Source: Variovorax sp. WS11
GTDB taxonomy: Bacteria > Pseudomonadota > Gammaproteobacteria > Burkholderiales > Burkholderiaceae_C
Direction: 5' to 3'
Length of the DNA: 64,000 nucleotides
NCBI RefSeq assembly: GCF_010499245.1
Contig: NZ_JAAGOW010000003.1
Span: 1 to 64,000 of the forward strand
Shown: piece by piece, positions 34,360-42,708 of the stretch
How the letters are laid out: each line of letters opens with the position of its first letter
Position numbering within the stretch: the first letter of the stretch is position 1
Position numbers and translations under genes: made by a program
The notes under the pieces: generated by a model
Told to the model about the DNA's origin: nothing
What the model saw: only the letters and a program-made list of their open reading frames with translations
Database searches by the model: none

Positions 34360-37300
34360 TCAGAGGCGGCCCTCGAAGGTGAAGGCCAGCGGCGCCGGGC
34401 TGGGCCGCATGCGCTCCTTCACGTCCGCCAGGCCGGCCAGCATGCCCAGCAGCACGCCCATGCCCGCCTTGTAGCCCGGGCAGGCATGCGCGGGGTGCGC
34501 GCCGTCCTGGGTGCGCCGGCCGCCGAAGATCGGCGTCACGTCACGCTTGGCTCCGGGCTTGTCTTCGCGCAGGCTCTGCTGCGTCGCCGAGACCAGCGAT
34601 AGGACCACGGCCTCGCCGTCGGCGAGCTTTTCGTTGCCGATCCGCACACCACCGCCCTTGACCCGGCGCCACACGAGTTCCGGCGAGGGCCGCAGCTGCA
34701 TGACTTCCTTCAGCGGCTCCTCGAGCAGCGCCTTCGCCCTGTCGTAGGCGTCAGCCTCGCCGCGCTGCGCCCAGGCCGTGCGCAGGGCCCAGAAGGTGCC
34801 GTCGCGCAGCCACTCGTTGAGCGAGAGGCGCAGGTTGCCGTCCACGGTCGGCAGAAAGCCCATCAGCGCCCCGGCAAAGGTGCGGGCCACGAAATCGTCG
34901 TCCGGCTTGGCGTCGGGGAAGGCGCCGAGGATGGCTGACGCGAGCACCGCGTCCTTGCCCTGCGGCGTCTTCGGCGCGGACTTGCTTTCCTGGAACGGTC
35001 GGATGAAGGCATGCAGCGATTGGGTCAGCGCATTGCCGTAGCTTTCGCCGTAGCGCTTCACGTCGTCGTTGGGACGGGGCTGGAAGATGTAGCGCGAGGG
35101 CGCGGTGAACTGGCTCGGGTAGATGGCGGGATCGCCTTCCTTCCAGTCCCAGCGCCAGCTGCCGGGCACCAGGGGCGGTGTCGGCTCGTTGGGCCGAAGC
35201 GCGGGCAGGCCGAACCATTCCTGGCACAGCAGCGCCAGCACCTTGTCCGCGACCTCCTTGACGTCGAGGTTGAGTTCCCAGCGCCCGCGGCCCAGCATTG
35301 GGGCGATCTTCTTCTCGGCCTCCATGAATTCCTGCAGCACCTGCCCCGTGAAATCGAAGGCCAGCCGGAAGGCGCTCTTCTCGTCGATGGCACCGATGGC
35401 TTCGTTGACCTGGGTCGATTGCCGCTCGTACTCGCCGCTGCCGTCGCCGCGGTCGAGGCCCAGGTAGATCTGCCGGATCGAATCATCCATCCGTTCCCGG
35501 TAGCCGGCCACCGTGTAGTGCGCGTCGTCGCCCAGCACTTGCAGCACGCGCTCGCGATCGGCCACCAGCACGCCGTAGGGCGTGCGCAGGACGCCGCCGT
35601 GGCGTTCGCGGATGGCGGCCCAGACTCCGGCGCTGATGAACTTCTCCTGCGCCTCCGGGTCTTCGAGCACGCTCTTCCAGGCCCGGATGGCCGCCGCGGG
35701 GCAGGCCGCCCCTTCGAGCTGCAGCAGCGCCTGGATGCGTTGCTCGCCCTCGTCGGCCGACCAGACGGGCAGGGGGCGCGGGCCGAGCGCGGCGAGGCGA
35801 ATGAGCTCCTGCAGCGCATGCACCGAGGGCGTGAACAGGTAGGCGCCCCAATCCACGCGCACGAAGGGCCGCGACTCCTCGCTGAGCCCGGGCGCCTGGT
35901 CCAGTGCGATGCGATGGCTTCGCGGCACGTCGTTCACCGGATGCTCGAAGCGGAAGCTGCGGTCCTCGCCCGCCTCCGGCACGCCGAGCAGCACGTCGCT
36001 CTGGCCCGAGAAGTTTCCGGCGCTGTTGCCGCCCACCAGCCAGCGCTGAATCACCTCGAACTGCTCACTGATGCTGGCGTTGTAGGCCATGAACATCAGG
36101 CCGCGCTCCTGGCCGTCGTCCGCGTAGCCGCCTTCGGGAACCACGTCCGGGAATGCATAGCGCGGCCCGAAGGACATGCTGCGGCGCATCAGCCGCGGGC
36201 GGCGGCGCCCCGGCGGGTCTTGCGGCGCATTGGCCACGTCGTCCTGCCGCGGGTTGGCGCGGCGGATGTGTGCGTGGAAGGGACAGACCCTGCCCTCCGC
36301 ATCGGCGCGATAGTCGAAGTCGTTGATCGCCTCGGCGTCGACCAGCGGCCGGCCGTCCCGGTGCCGCCCCATCAGCTTCGCGAAGATCAGGTCCTCGTCG
36401 AGCCCGGTCTCGCGGCCGGCGCGGCGCACGGTCTCGTAAAGCGCGGCCACGTCCTGCCGCAGCTTGCGCACGACCAGGAAGCTGCCGTTGTGGAAGAACT
36501 GGAGGCGCTCGCGCTCCGCCTCGCTGTCGCCCTGCGGTTTGGCATCCGCTTCGTTCGGGTATCCGAGCAGCAGCTCGCCCAGGTGCACCTGGTTGCGGTA
36601 GACGGCGCCCTCGGGCACGGCATCGAGCACCGGCTGGCCGTCGCCGTCGGCAAAGCCGAAGTGCTCCTGGATCCGCTCCTTGTCGTTGAGGTAGCGGCGC
36701 AGCGGCTCGATGGCGAGCAGCCGCACGCCCTGGCGCGTGCCGCCCTGGCCGACATCGCCGAAGATCTTTCCGATCGCCCCGTGCAGGGGATGGCCCTTGT
36801 CCTCGGGATCCATCGCGTCGTTGCCCGGCGCCCCGATGCGCAGCTGGATCACGAGGTGGACGGCCGCCATCTCGACAGCGGTGTCGTGCGCGGGTGCACC
36901 GGCCTGCGCGACGCGCTGCGGCAGCCGCCAGCGGCGCGGATGGTTGGCGCGGAAGTCCCCGAGCATGCTGGCGCGCGCCTCCATGCCCTCGCGGAATTCC
37001 TGCGGGAACCAGGCCAGCTGCTCCTCCGGCATGCCGAGAAAGCGCAGGCCTTCGTAGGTGAGCGCGACATTGACGATCGGCTGGCCCGCGGGAGGCTGGC
37101 CGGTGGCGGTCGTCAGCGACTTGAGCAGTTCGTCGAGCAGGCCCGCGCCGGCGCCGCGCACGTCGAAGGCGACCAGCAGCAGGCAGCCGTGCGTGATGCT
37201 CTCGTAGGGCCGCAGGATGCCGCCCTGCACGTCGGCGGGATCGTCCACCTGCGCCCGGGGCGGCAGCGCGGGCACCTCGCGCGGCCGGGTGACCTCGGGG

Positions 37301-38154
37301 TCGTCCGCCGGCATCAGCCAGCGAAGGTGGCGATCGAAGCGCACCTTCATGGCTTCCTTCAGCTCCTTGGGCAGATCCTCGTCTTCCATGAGCGACACGA
37401 ACTCGCGCAGGATGTCGCGCGCGGCCCGTTGCAGGACCCGGCCGTCGGACGTGTCCGGCAGGTACATGTCGGTGAGCCGGAACAGCACGGCCAGCGACTG
37501 CAGGGCCTGGCGGCTGGCGTCGAGCGCCAGTCCCGTGTTTCCGGTAGCGGCCTTCCAGGCGATCTCTTCGGGGGTTCGCACGCGCAGGCGGGTTGCCGCG
37601 AGCGCTTCGGCCTGTGCGTCCGGCGAAGCGGGCGCGGGCGGTTGCCGATGCAGCCGTTCTTCGTCCCGCAGGTAGCGCGCGTCTTCGACGGTCAGCCCGT
37701 GCGTGTTGTAGTAGAAAGCGGTTTCGATCTGCACCTTGCGCACCCAGCCGGCCCAGGCGTCGAAGCCCGCGTCGTGCGACACCACGTAGCCCTCGGTGTT
37801 GCAGAAGATCACGTCCAGCAGGGTGCCCACCTTCTGCCACAGCACGCGGATGTAGGCCTCCCAGGTGCCGTCGAAGGTGACGGCCAGCAGGATCTTGTCC
37901 TCCGGCTCGAGCACCGCGACGCGGAAGGAATGGATCTTGGCCACGCGCTCCACCGCATCGGAGATCGGGCGCAGCAGCGCGTACTCGTGCAACGAGGCGC
38001 GGCCGCCTTGCAGCGTCTTGAGCAGGCGCTTGGCGCGTGTCTTGTACGTGATGGCCTCCAGCGAGGACACCAGCCCCGGCTTGATCGGCGCCAGTAGCGT
38101 CAGGTCGCTCGAGCCGGTCAGGCTCTTGCCCTTGATCACCAGTTCTGCTCGCAT
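34360..38154 (-). CDS. DyP-type peroxidase-cytochrome P450 fusion protein
   Basis: A 1264-residue protein; the ATG at 38154 follows GGGAGGAGGAGG. Residues 1-300 form an extension I do not recognise. About 305-780 reads as a DyP-type heme peroxidase: DVQGGILRPYE, the GxxDG motif GFADG with Asp503, CPFHAHIRRANPR with presumed proximal heme ligand His629, and RRSMSFG with Arg658. About 810-1264 reads as a cytochrome P450: a helical I-helix-like TFAGALMGFL near 1092, E1150-xx-Q1153 where P450s have ExxR, and the heme thiolate loop HPAHACPGYKAG with Cys1225. No signal peptide is present, so it is likely cytoplasmic and binds two hemes. By analogy with fungal Ppo proteins one domain could make a peroxide that the P450 rearranges, but the substrate is unknown. 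Confidence 0.8.
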   Translation of the reverse strand: MRAELVIKGKSLTGSSDLTLLAPIKPGLVSSLEAITYKTRAKRLLKTLQGGRASLHEYALLRPISDAVERVAKIHSFRVAVLEPEDKILLAVTFDGTWEAYIRVLWQKVGTLLDVIFCNTEGYVVSHDAGFDAWAGWVRKVQIETAFYYNTHGLTVEDARYLRDEERLHRQPPAPASPDAQAEALAATRLRVRTPEEIAWKAATGNTGLALDASRQALQSLAVLFRLTDMYLPDTSDGRVLQRAARDILREFVSLMEDEDLPKELKEAMKVRFDRHLRWLMPADDPEVTRPREVPALPPRAQVDDPADVQGGILRPYESITHGCLLLVAFDVRGAGAGLLDELLKSLTTATGQPPAGQPIVNVALTYEGLRFLGMPEEQLAWFPQEFREGMEARASMLGDFRANHPRRWRLPQRVAQAGAPAHDTAVEMAAVHLVIQLRIGAPGNDAMDPEDKGHPLHGAIGKIFGDVGQGGTRQGVRLLAIEPLRRYLNDKERIQEHFGFADGDGQPVLDAVPEGAVYRNQVHLGELLLGYPNEADAKPQGDSEAERERLQFFHNGSFLVVRKLRQDVAALYETVRRAGRETGLDEDLIFAKLMGRHRDGRPLVDAEAINDFDYRADAEGRVCPFHAHIRRANPRQDDVANAPQDPPGRRRPRLMRRSMSFGPRYAFPDVVPEGGYADDGQERGLMFMAYNASISEQFEVIQRWLVGGNSAGNFSGQSDVLLGVPEAGEDRSFRFEHPVNDVPRSHRIALDQAPGLSEESRPFVRVDWGAYLFTPSVHALQELIRLAALGPRPLPVWSADEGEQRIQALLQLEGAACPAAAIRAWKSVLEDPEAQEKFISAGVWAAIRERHGGVLRTPYGVLVADRERVLQVLGDDAHYTVAGYRERMDDSIRQIYLGLDRGDGSGEYERQSTQVNEAIGAIDEKSAFRLAFDFTGQVLQEFMEAEKKIAPMLGRGRWELNLDVKEVADKVLALLCQEWFGLPALRPNEPTPPLVPGSWRWDWKEGDPAIYPSQFTAPSRYIFQPRPNDDVKRYGESYGNALTQSLHAFIRPFQESKSAPKTPQGKDAVLASAILGAFPDAKPDDDFVARTFAGALMGFLPTVDGNLRLSLNEWLRDGTFWALRTAWAQRGEADAYDRAKALLEEPLKEVMQLRPSPELVWRRVKGGGVRIGNEKLADGEAVVLSLVSATQQSLREDKPGAKRDVTPIFGGRRTQDGAHPAHACPGYKAGMGVLLGMLAGLADVKERMRPSPAPLAFTFEGRL

Positions 38155-38413
38155 GTTGCCTCCTCCTCCCGGTGGGCGGCCGCGCGACGTGCCGCGGCAC
38201 GCCATGCGAGGCCATGAAGTGGGTCGGATTGTCGTGCGCGGCCGCCGTGTGGCGCAAGGCTCGCGCCCAGGCCTTCGGTGACAGCGGACGGGACGATATC
38301 GTCGGGGTGCAAACCCTGCATCCTCCAGAAAGGGGAGAGGTGTCACCCGGTGTCTTGCGCCCGCGCGCAAGCGTAGGATCGGGACGTCGGCACCGCCGCC
38401 TCGAGGAGGCACC
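38155..38413. other. Intergenic region between the divergent DyP-P450 and pcm genes
   Basis: About 260 bases between divergent starts. The only clear element is the purine-rich ribosome-binding stretch of the DyP-P450 gene at 38160-38172 (minus strand). I see no convincing promoter hexamers or operator palindromes. Confidence 0.4.
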
Positions 38414-39088
38414 ATGAGCGAACCGGATTTCACGACCCTGCACCAGCGCATGCTCGCCGAGATCGCCGCCAAGACCATTTTTGCGACCACGCATCTGGGC
38501 AAGGCCGCGCTCGACCCGCGGGTCATGGAGGCCCTGGCCAAGGTGCCGCGCCATGTCTTCGTGCCGATCGAGCTGCGGCCCTATGCCTATGTCGATACGC
38601 CGCTTCCGATCGGCTACGGCAAGACCATCTCGCAGCCCTTCATCGTGGCCGTGATGACCGATCTGCTGCGCGTGGGGCCGACCGACACCGTGCTGGAGAT
38701 CGGCACCGGGCTGGGCTACCAGTCGGCGATCCTGTCGGCGCTCGCGCAACAGGTCTACAGCGTCGAGCTCATCGAGGAGCTGGCTCGGCAGGCGCGCCAG
38801 CGGCTGGCCCGCCAGGGGCACGCCAACGTCGAGGTCAAGATCGGCAACGGCTGCCACGGCTGGCCCGAGCACGCGCCCTTCGACCGGGTGATCGTCACCG
38901 CGGCGCCGGAGCTGATCCCGCCGGCGCTCATCTACCAGCTCAAGCCCGGCGGGCGGATGGTGATCCCCGCCGGCCTGCAGGAGGCGCAGCAGCTGCTGCT
39001 GGTCGAGAAGGACGCTGATGGCTCGCTCTCGACGCGGGAGATCTTCCAGGTGCTGTTTTCGACGCTGGAGGACAGCGAGGCCGACTGA
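38414..39088 (+). CDS. pcm: Protein-L-isoaspartate O-methyltransferase family protein
   Basis: A 224-residue SAM-dependent methyltransferase of the PCMT family, which starts repair of isoaspartyl damage in proteins. The SAM-binding motif VLEIGTGLGYQSAILSALAQ is near residues 95-114 and the PCMT signature IGYGKTISQPFIVAVMTDLL is at 69-88. The length matches the family. It is divergent from the DyP-P450 gene and convergent with the regA gene, 5 bases between stops, so it forms a single-gene unit. Confidence 0.92.
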   Translation: MSEPDFTTLHQRMLAEIAAKTIFATTHLGKAALDPRVMEALAKVPRHVFVPIELRPYAYVDTPLPIGYGKTISQPFIVAVMTDLLRVGPTDTVLEIGTGLGYQSAILSALAQQVYSVELIEELARQARQRLARQGHANVEVKIGNGCHGWPEHAPFDRVIVTAAPELIPPALIYQLKPGGRMVIPAGLQEAQQLLLVEKDADGSLSTREIFQVLFSTLEDSEAD

Positions 39089-39093
39089 GGGCG

Positions 39094-39633
39094 CTACTTG
39101 ACCCGCTGCTTCCCCAGCTTGCGCGCCAGCGTGCGCCGGTGCATGCCGAGGCGCCGCGCCGTCTCCGAAATGTTGAAGCCGGTCTCGGCCAGCACCTCGT
39201 GGATGCGCTCCCACTCCAGCGTCTTGATCGAGGTGGAGCGCTCGGTCAGCGCCACCTCGGCGTCGCCTTGGGCGCGGCCGAAGGCGGCCTCGATGTCGTC
39301 GGTGTTGGAGGGCTTGGCCAGGTAGTGGCAGGCGCCCAGCTTGATGGCCTCGACCGCGGTGGCGATGCTGGCGTAGCCCGTGAGCACCACGATCAGCATC
39401 GTGGCGTCGTGCTCGTGAAGCATCTGCACGCAGGCCAGGCCCGAGGCGCCTCCGGCCAGCTTGAGGTCCACGACCGCATAGCCCGGCGAATGCGCCTTCA
39501 GCAGCACCGCCACCTGCTCGGCGCCGGCGGCCACCAGCACCTGGTAGCCGCGCCGCTCGAAGGAACGGCTCAGCGTGCGGGCGAAGGCCGCGTCGTCCTC
39601 GACGATCAGCAGCAGCCGTTGCTCAGCTTCCAT
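39094..39633 (-). CDS. regA: RegA/PrrA/ActR-type redox response regulator
   Basis: A 179-residue response regulator with a receiver domain (Asp56 in VVDLKL, Thr85, Lys107 in LAKPSN) and a compact Fis-type helix-turn-helix (FNISETARRLGMHRRTLARK, near 154-173), nearly invariant in RegA/PrrA/ActR proteins. These regulate respiration, cytochrome oxidases and carbon and nitrogen metabolism in response to redox state. Its start overlaps the kinase gene end by 11 bases, and the pair sits downstream of the quinol oxidase operon on the same strand. Confidence 0.93.
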   Translation of the reverse strand: MEAEQRLLLIVEDDAAFARTLSRSFERRGYQVLVAAGAEQVAVLLKAHSPGYAVVDLKLAGGASGLACVQMLHEHDATMLIVVLTGYASIATAVEAIKLGACHYLAKPSNTDDIEAAFGRAQGDAEVALTERSTSIKTLEWERIHEVLAETGFNISETARRLGMHRRTLARKLGKQRVK

Positions 39634-40918
39634 GGCTCGTCACCTCCTCGAGGGTGATCGCCGCCAGCGGTAGCCGCAGCGTCACGGTCGCGCCGCCTTC
39701 CGGGCGGTTGCGCGCCGACACGCTGCCGCCCAACGTGCGCGCGACGTTGACGACCAGGAACAGGCCCAGCCCGCCGCCGGGGCGCCCCTTGCTCGACTGG
39801 TAGGGCTTGCCGAGCTGCGCCAGCATCTCCGGCGCGAAGCCCGGGCCGGCGTCGCTCACGGTCAGGCTGAGCCAGTCGCCGTCGCGCGCCGCCTCCAGGC
39901 CGACCCAGCGCGGCGAGGCCTCCAGCGCGTTGTCGAGCACGTTGTAGATGGTCTGCTTCAAGGCCGGGTCCGAGACGATGGCCACATCGTCGCCGAAGGC
40001 CGTCGAATAGGCCAGCGTGTCGATCGGGCGGGTGGCGCGCCACTCGGCCACCAGCTCGTCGAGGAAGGCGATGACGGTGGTCTGCGCCGGCGCCTCGCCG
40101 CGCGCCTCGCCGGCCGACAGCAGGATGCCGGTGACGATGGTCTTGCAGCGCGCCACCTGGGCCTGCATCTCCTCGATCTCCTGCCGCAGCTCGGGCTCGG
40201 CGGCGAAGGGCTGCATGTGCTGCCAGTCGCCCAGGATCACCGCCAGGGTGGCCAGCGGCGTGCCCAGCTCGTGCGCCGCGCCGGAGGCCAGCAGGCCCAT
40301 GCGCACGATGTGCTCCTCCTCGGCGGCGCGCTGGCGCAGATCGGCCAGGCGGGCATCGCGCGCGCGCAGGTTGCGGCTGATGCGGGCGACGAAGATGGCC
40401 AGCAGCGAAGCATCGAGCGCGAAGCACAGCAGCAGGCCCTGGATGTAGGGGCTGGCGAGGCCGCGGCCGTTCTCCGTCGGGATCTCCAGCGGCCGGTGGA
40501 ACAGGATCAGCCCGACGAAGGAGGCCACCGTGACGCCGATCAGGGTGCGCGTGTAGACCGGCCCCAGCAGCACCGCGCCCAGGCACACCTGCAGCAGGAA
40601 TAGGAAGATGAAGGGGTTGGTGACGCCGCCGCTCAGGTAGAGCTGCACGGTCAGCGTGCCGACGTCGGCCAGGAGCGCGACGAAGAGCTCCAGGTCCGTC
40701 ACGTCCTCGTGGCGGTCCCAGCGCCACAGGCTGACCAGGTTGAAGATGGCGAGGAAGCCCAGCGCCCCCAGCATCGGCCCCAGCGGCAGCCGGATGCCGA
40801 AGCCGAAGTGGACGACCCCGATGGTCGCCACCTGGCCGACGACCGCGATCCAGCGCAGCTGGATCAGCTGCTGCATGTTCTTCAGGCCGGTGGCGTCGGC
40901 TTCAGTCTGCGGCTGCAT
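39623..40918 (-). CDS. regB: RegB/PrrB-type redox-sensing histidine kinase
   Basis: A 431-residue kinase with six predicted transmembrane helices in residues 20-180. It contains the RegB quinone-site heptapeptide GGVTNPF at residues 97-103 and the phosphoacceptor His216 in ASGAAHELGTPLATL. Cys258 (VARCKTIVTGIL) matches the redox-active cysteine region of RegB. The ATPase domain shows DNALEAS, DAGPGFAPE and GGGLGLFLV. It probably reads the ubiquinone pool and cytoplasmic redox state and phosphorylates the RegA protein. It overlaps the SURF1 gene by 17 bases. Confidence 0.93.
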   Translation of the reverse strand: MQPQTEADATGLKNMQQLIQLRWIAVVGQVATIGVVHFGFGIRLPLGPMLGALGFLAIFNLVSLWRWDRHEDVTDLELFVALLADVGTLTVQLYLSGGVTNPFIFLFLLQVCLGAVLLGPVYTRTLIGVTVASFVGLILFHRPLEIPTENGRGLASPYIQGLLLCFALDASLLAIFVARISRNLRARDARLADLRQRAAEEEHIVRMGLLASGAAHELGTPLATLAVILGDWQHMQPFAAEPELRQEIEEMQAQVARCKTIVTGILLSAGEARGEAPAQTTVIAFLDELVAEWRATRPIDTLAYSTAFGDDVAIVSDPALKQTIYNVLDNALEASPRWVGLEAARDGDWLSLTVSDAGPGFAPEMLAQLGKPYQSSKGRPGGGLGLFLVVNVARTLGGSVSARNRPEGGATVTLRLPLAAITLEEVTSHGS

Positions 40919-41690
40919 CGCGGGCTTTTCTTGCGGTGCGGTCCGTGCGTGCCACCAGCCAGGCTGCCAGCAGCACCCCCAGGGCCAGGCAGAACCAGGT
41001 GAGGGCGTAGACCAGGTGGTTGTTGTGGAAGGCGATCACGGTCAGGCCTCCCACCGGCCAGCGCGGCTCGGCGCCGGCGGGTTGCGGCGGGGGGGCGTCC
41101 TCGTCCACGAAGAAGGGGGCGGCGTCCGCCAGCCCGCGCGCGGCGGCGATGGCTTGCACGTCGCGCGAGAACCAGCGGTCGGCCGCGGGATCGTTGCGGC
41201 GCAGGAAGCCGCCGCCGGGCTCGCTGATGCGCAGCAGGCCGGTGAGGTGCACCTCGCCGGCCGGCTCGTTGCCGCTGCGTGTCGCGCGTTCGCGCCGCTC
41301 GGCCGGGACGAAGCCGCGGTTGACCAGCACCACCGGGCCCTGCACGGTGCGCAGCGGCGTCAGCACCCAGTGGCCGGGGCCCAGCGTGGTCGAGGCCTGC
41401 ACCAGCGTCTCGCGCTCGTGGAGGAACACGCCTGCGAGCCGCACATGCCGGTACTCGTCGTCGGCCGCATTGATGCGCGGCCATCGCGCGGGCTCGGGCA
41501 CATCGACGGGCGTGGCATGCACGCGCGCCTCGACGCGCTCGATCAGCGCCAGCTTCCACGCCCGCCGCTCGATCTGCCACGCACCCAGCGCAGCGAACAG
41601 CGCGAAAAGAAGAACGCCGGCGACGGCGAGCAGCGCCAGCGCCGGCGTGGAACGCGGTCCCCGGGTCGTGTCGGGCAGCGTCCGGCTCAA
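40902..41690 (-). CDS. SURF1-family oxidase assembly protein
   Basis: A SURF1-like protein with an N-terminal helix (STPALALLAVAGVLLFALFA), a long periplasmic part containing the family motif GPVVLVNRGFVPAERR near residue 120, and a C-terminal helix (LVYALTWFCLALGVLLAAWL). I list the TTG at 41690, overlapping the cyoD stop as TTGA, which gives 262 residues. The ATG at 41756 would give 284 but overlap cyoD by 70 bases. SURF1 assists insertion of heme into subunit I. Here it follows a quinol oxidase, matching the Surf1q type known from quinol oxidase operons. Confidence 0.85.
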   Translation of the reverse strand: MSRTLPDTTRGPRSTPALALLAVAGVLLFALFAALGAWQIERRAWKLALIERVEARVHATPVDVPEPARWPRINAADDEYRHVRLAGVFLHERETLVQASTTLGPGHWVLTPLRTVQGPVVLVNRGFVPAERRERATRSGNEPAGEVHLTGLLRISEPGGGFLRRNDPAADRWFSRDVQAIAAARGLADAAPFFVDEDAPPPQPAGAEPRWPVGGLTVIAFHNNHLVYALTWFCLALGVLLAAWLVARTDRTARKARDAAAD

Positions 41691-42067
41691 GGCATGTTGC
41701 GCATCTCGTGCATGGATGCCGGCATCATGTTGTGGTTGAGGTGGAACATCACCCACAGCGAGCCGCTCAGGGTGATCACCACCAGCACGATGGTGAAGAT
41801 CAGCGCCAGCATGTTCCAGCCGCCCTGCGACTGCGCGTTCAGGTGCAGGAAGTACACCATGTGCACCACGATCTGCACGGCCGCAAAGGCCAGGATGACG
41901 ATGGCCGTGGTGCCGGGCTTGTCGAACACATTGCCCATGACCAACCAGAAGGGGATGGCGGTCAGGATCACCGACAGGACGAAGCCCGTCATGTAGCCCT
42001 TGAGGCTGATGTGCAGGTCGTCTTCGACGTGCGGGTCGTGGTCGTGAACGTCGTGCGCTTCGCTCAT
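41687..42067 (-). CDS. cyoD: Cytochrome o ubiquinol oxidase subunit IV
   Basis: A 126-residue, three-helix subunit. The start MSEAHDVHDHDPHVEDDLHI is His/Asp-rich, followed by SLKGYMTGFVLSVILTAIPF, typical of CyoD, and the segment VVHMVYFLHLNAQSQGGWNM. It overlaps cyoC by 4 bases (ATGA). The small subunit stabilises the CuB site and assembly of the terminal oxidase in the cytoplasmic membrane. Confidence 0.93.
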   Translation of the reverse strand: MSEAHDVHDHDPHVEDDLHISLKGYMTGFVLSVILTAIPFWLVMGNVFDKPGTTAIVILAFAAVQIVVHMVYFLHLNAQSQGGWNMLALIFTIVLVVITLSGSLWVMFHLNHNMMPASMHEMRNMP

Positions 42068-42708
42068 TTCAGGGTCCCCATCAGGTAGACGAAGGTGAAG
42101 ACGCCGATCCACACGACGTCCAGGAAGTGCCAGAACATCGACAGGCACAGGAGGCGCCGGCGGTTCTCGGGGATCAGCCCATGCTTGCCGACCTGGATCA
42201 TCAGCGTGACGAGCCAGATGATGCCGAAGCTGACGTGCAGCCCGTGCGTGCCCACCAGCGTGAAGAAGGAGGACAGGAAGGCGCTGCGTTGCGGGCCCGC
42301 GCCTTCGTGGATCATGTGCGCGAACTCGTAGAGCTCGATGCCGATGAAGCCCGCGCCCAGCAGGCCAGTGACGGCCAGCCACACCAGCGTGCCGCGGACG
42401 CGCTTCTTCAGCATCTCCAGCATCGCGAAGCCGTAGGTGATGGAGGACAGCAGCAGCAGCGATGTGTTGAGCGCCACCAGCGGCAGCTCGAACAGGTCGG
42501 CGCCCGAGGGCCCCGCTGCATAGCTGCGGCCCAGCACGCCGTACATCGCGAACAGGCAGGCGAACACCAGGCAGTCGCTCATCAGGTAGAGCCAGAAGCC
42601 CAGCAGCGTGCCGTTCTCGGGGTGGTGGTGGTCGTCGAAGACGTGGAAGTGCGCGTGCGTGGCCGCAACGCCGGCGGCGCGGGGAGTGGGGGCGGTGATC
42701 TCAGACAT
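42064..42708 (-). CDS. cyoC: Cytochrome o ubiquinol oxidase subunit III
   Basis: A 214-residue membrane subunit with five predicted helices. The N-terminus is His-rich (HAHFHVFDDHHHPENG) and runs into TLLGFWLYLMSDCLVFACLF, characteristic of CyoC. The later FGIIWLVTLMIQVGKHG and LCLSMFWHFLDVVWIGVFTF stretches are conserved subunit III features. It overlaps cyoB by 8 bases and cyoD by 4, so the four oxidase genes are tightly coupled. Confidence 0.94.
   Translation of the reverse strand: MSEITAPTPRAAGVAATHAHFHVFDDHHHPENGTLLGFWLYLMSDCLVFACLFAMYGVLGRSYAAGPSGADLFELPLVALNTSLLLLSSITYGFAMLEMLKKRVRGTLVWLAVTGLLGAGFIGIELYEFAHMIHEGAGPQRSAFLSSFFTLVGTHGLHVSFGIIWLVTLMIQVGKHGLIPENRRRLLCLSMFWHFLDVVWIGVFTFVYLMGTLK

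Noticed and set aside
35011..38097. A 1028-codon plus-strand open frame opposite the DyP-P450 gene
   Set aside because: Antisense shadow in GC-rich DNA. The minus-strand frame has clear heme-protein motifs and a good ribosome-binding site.
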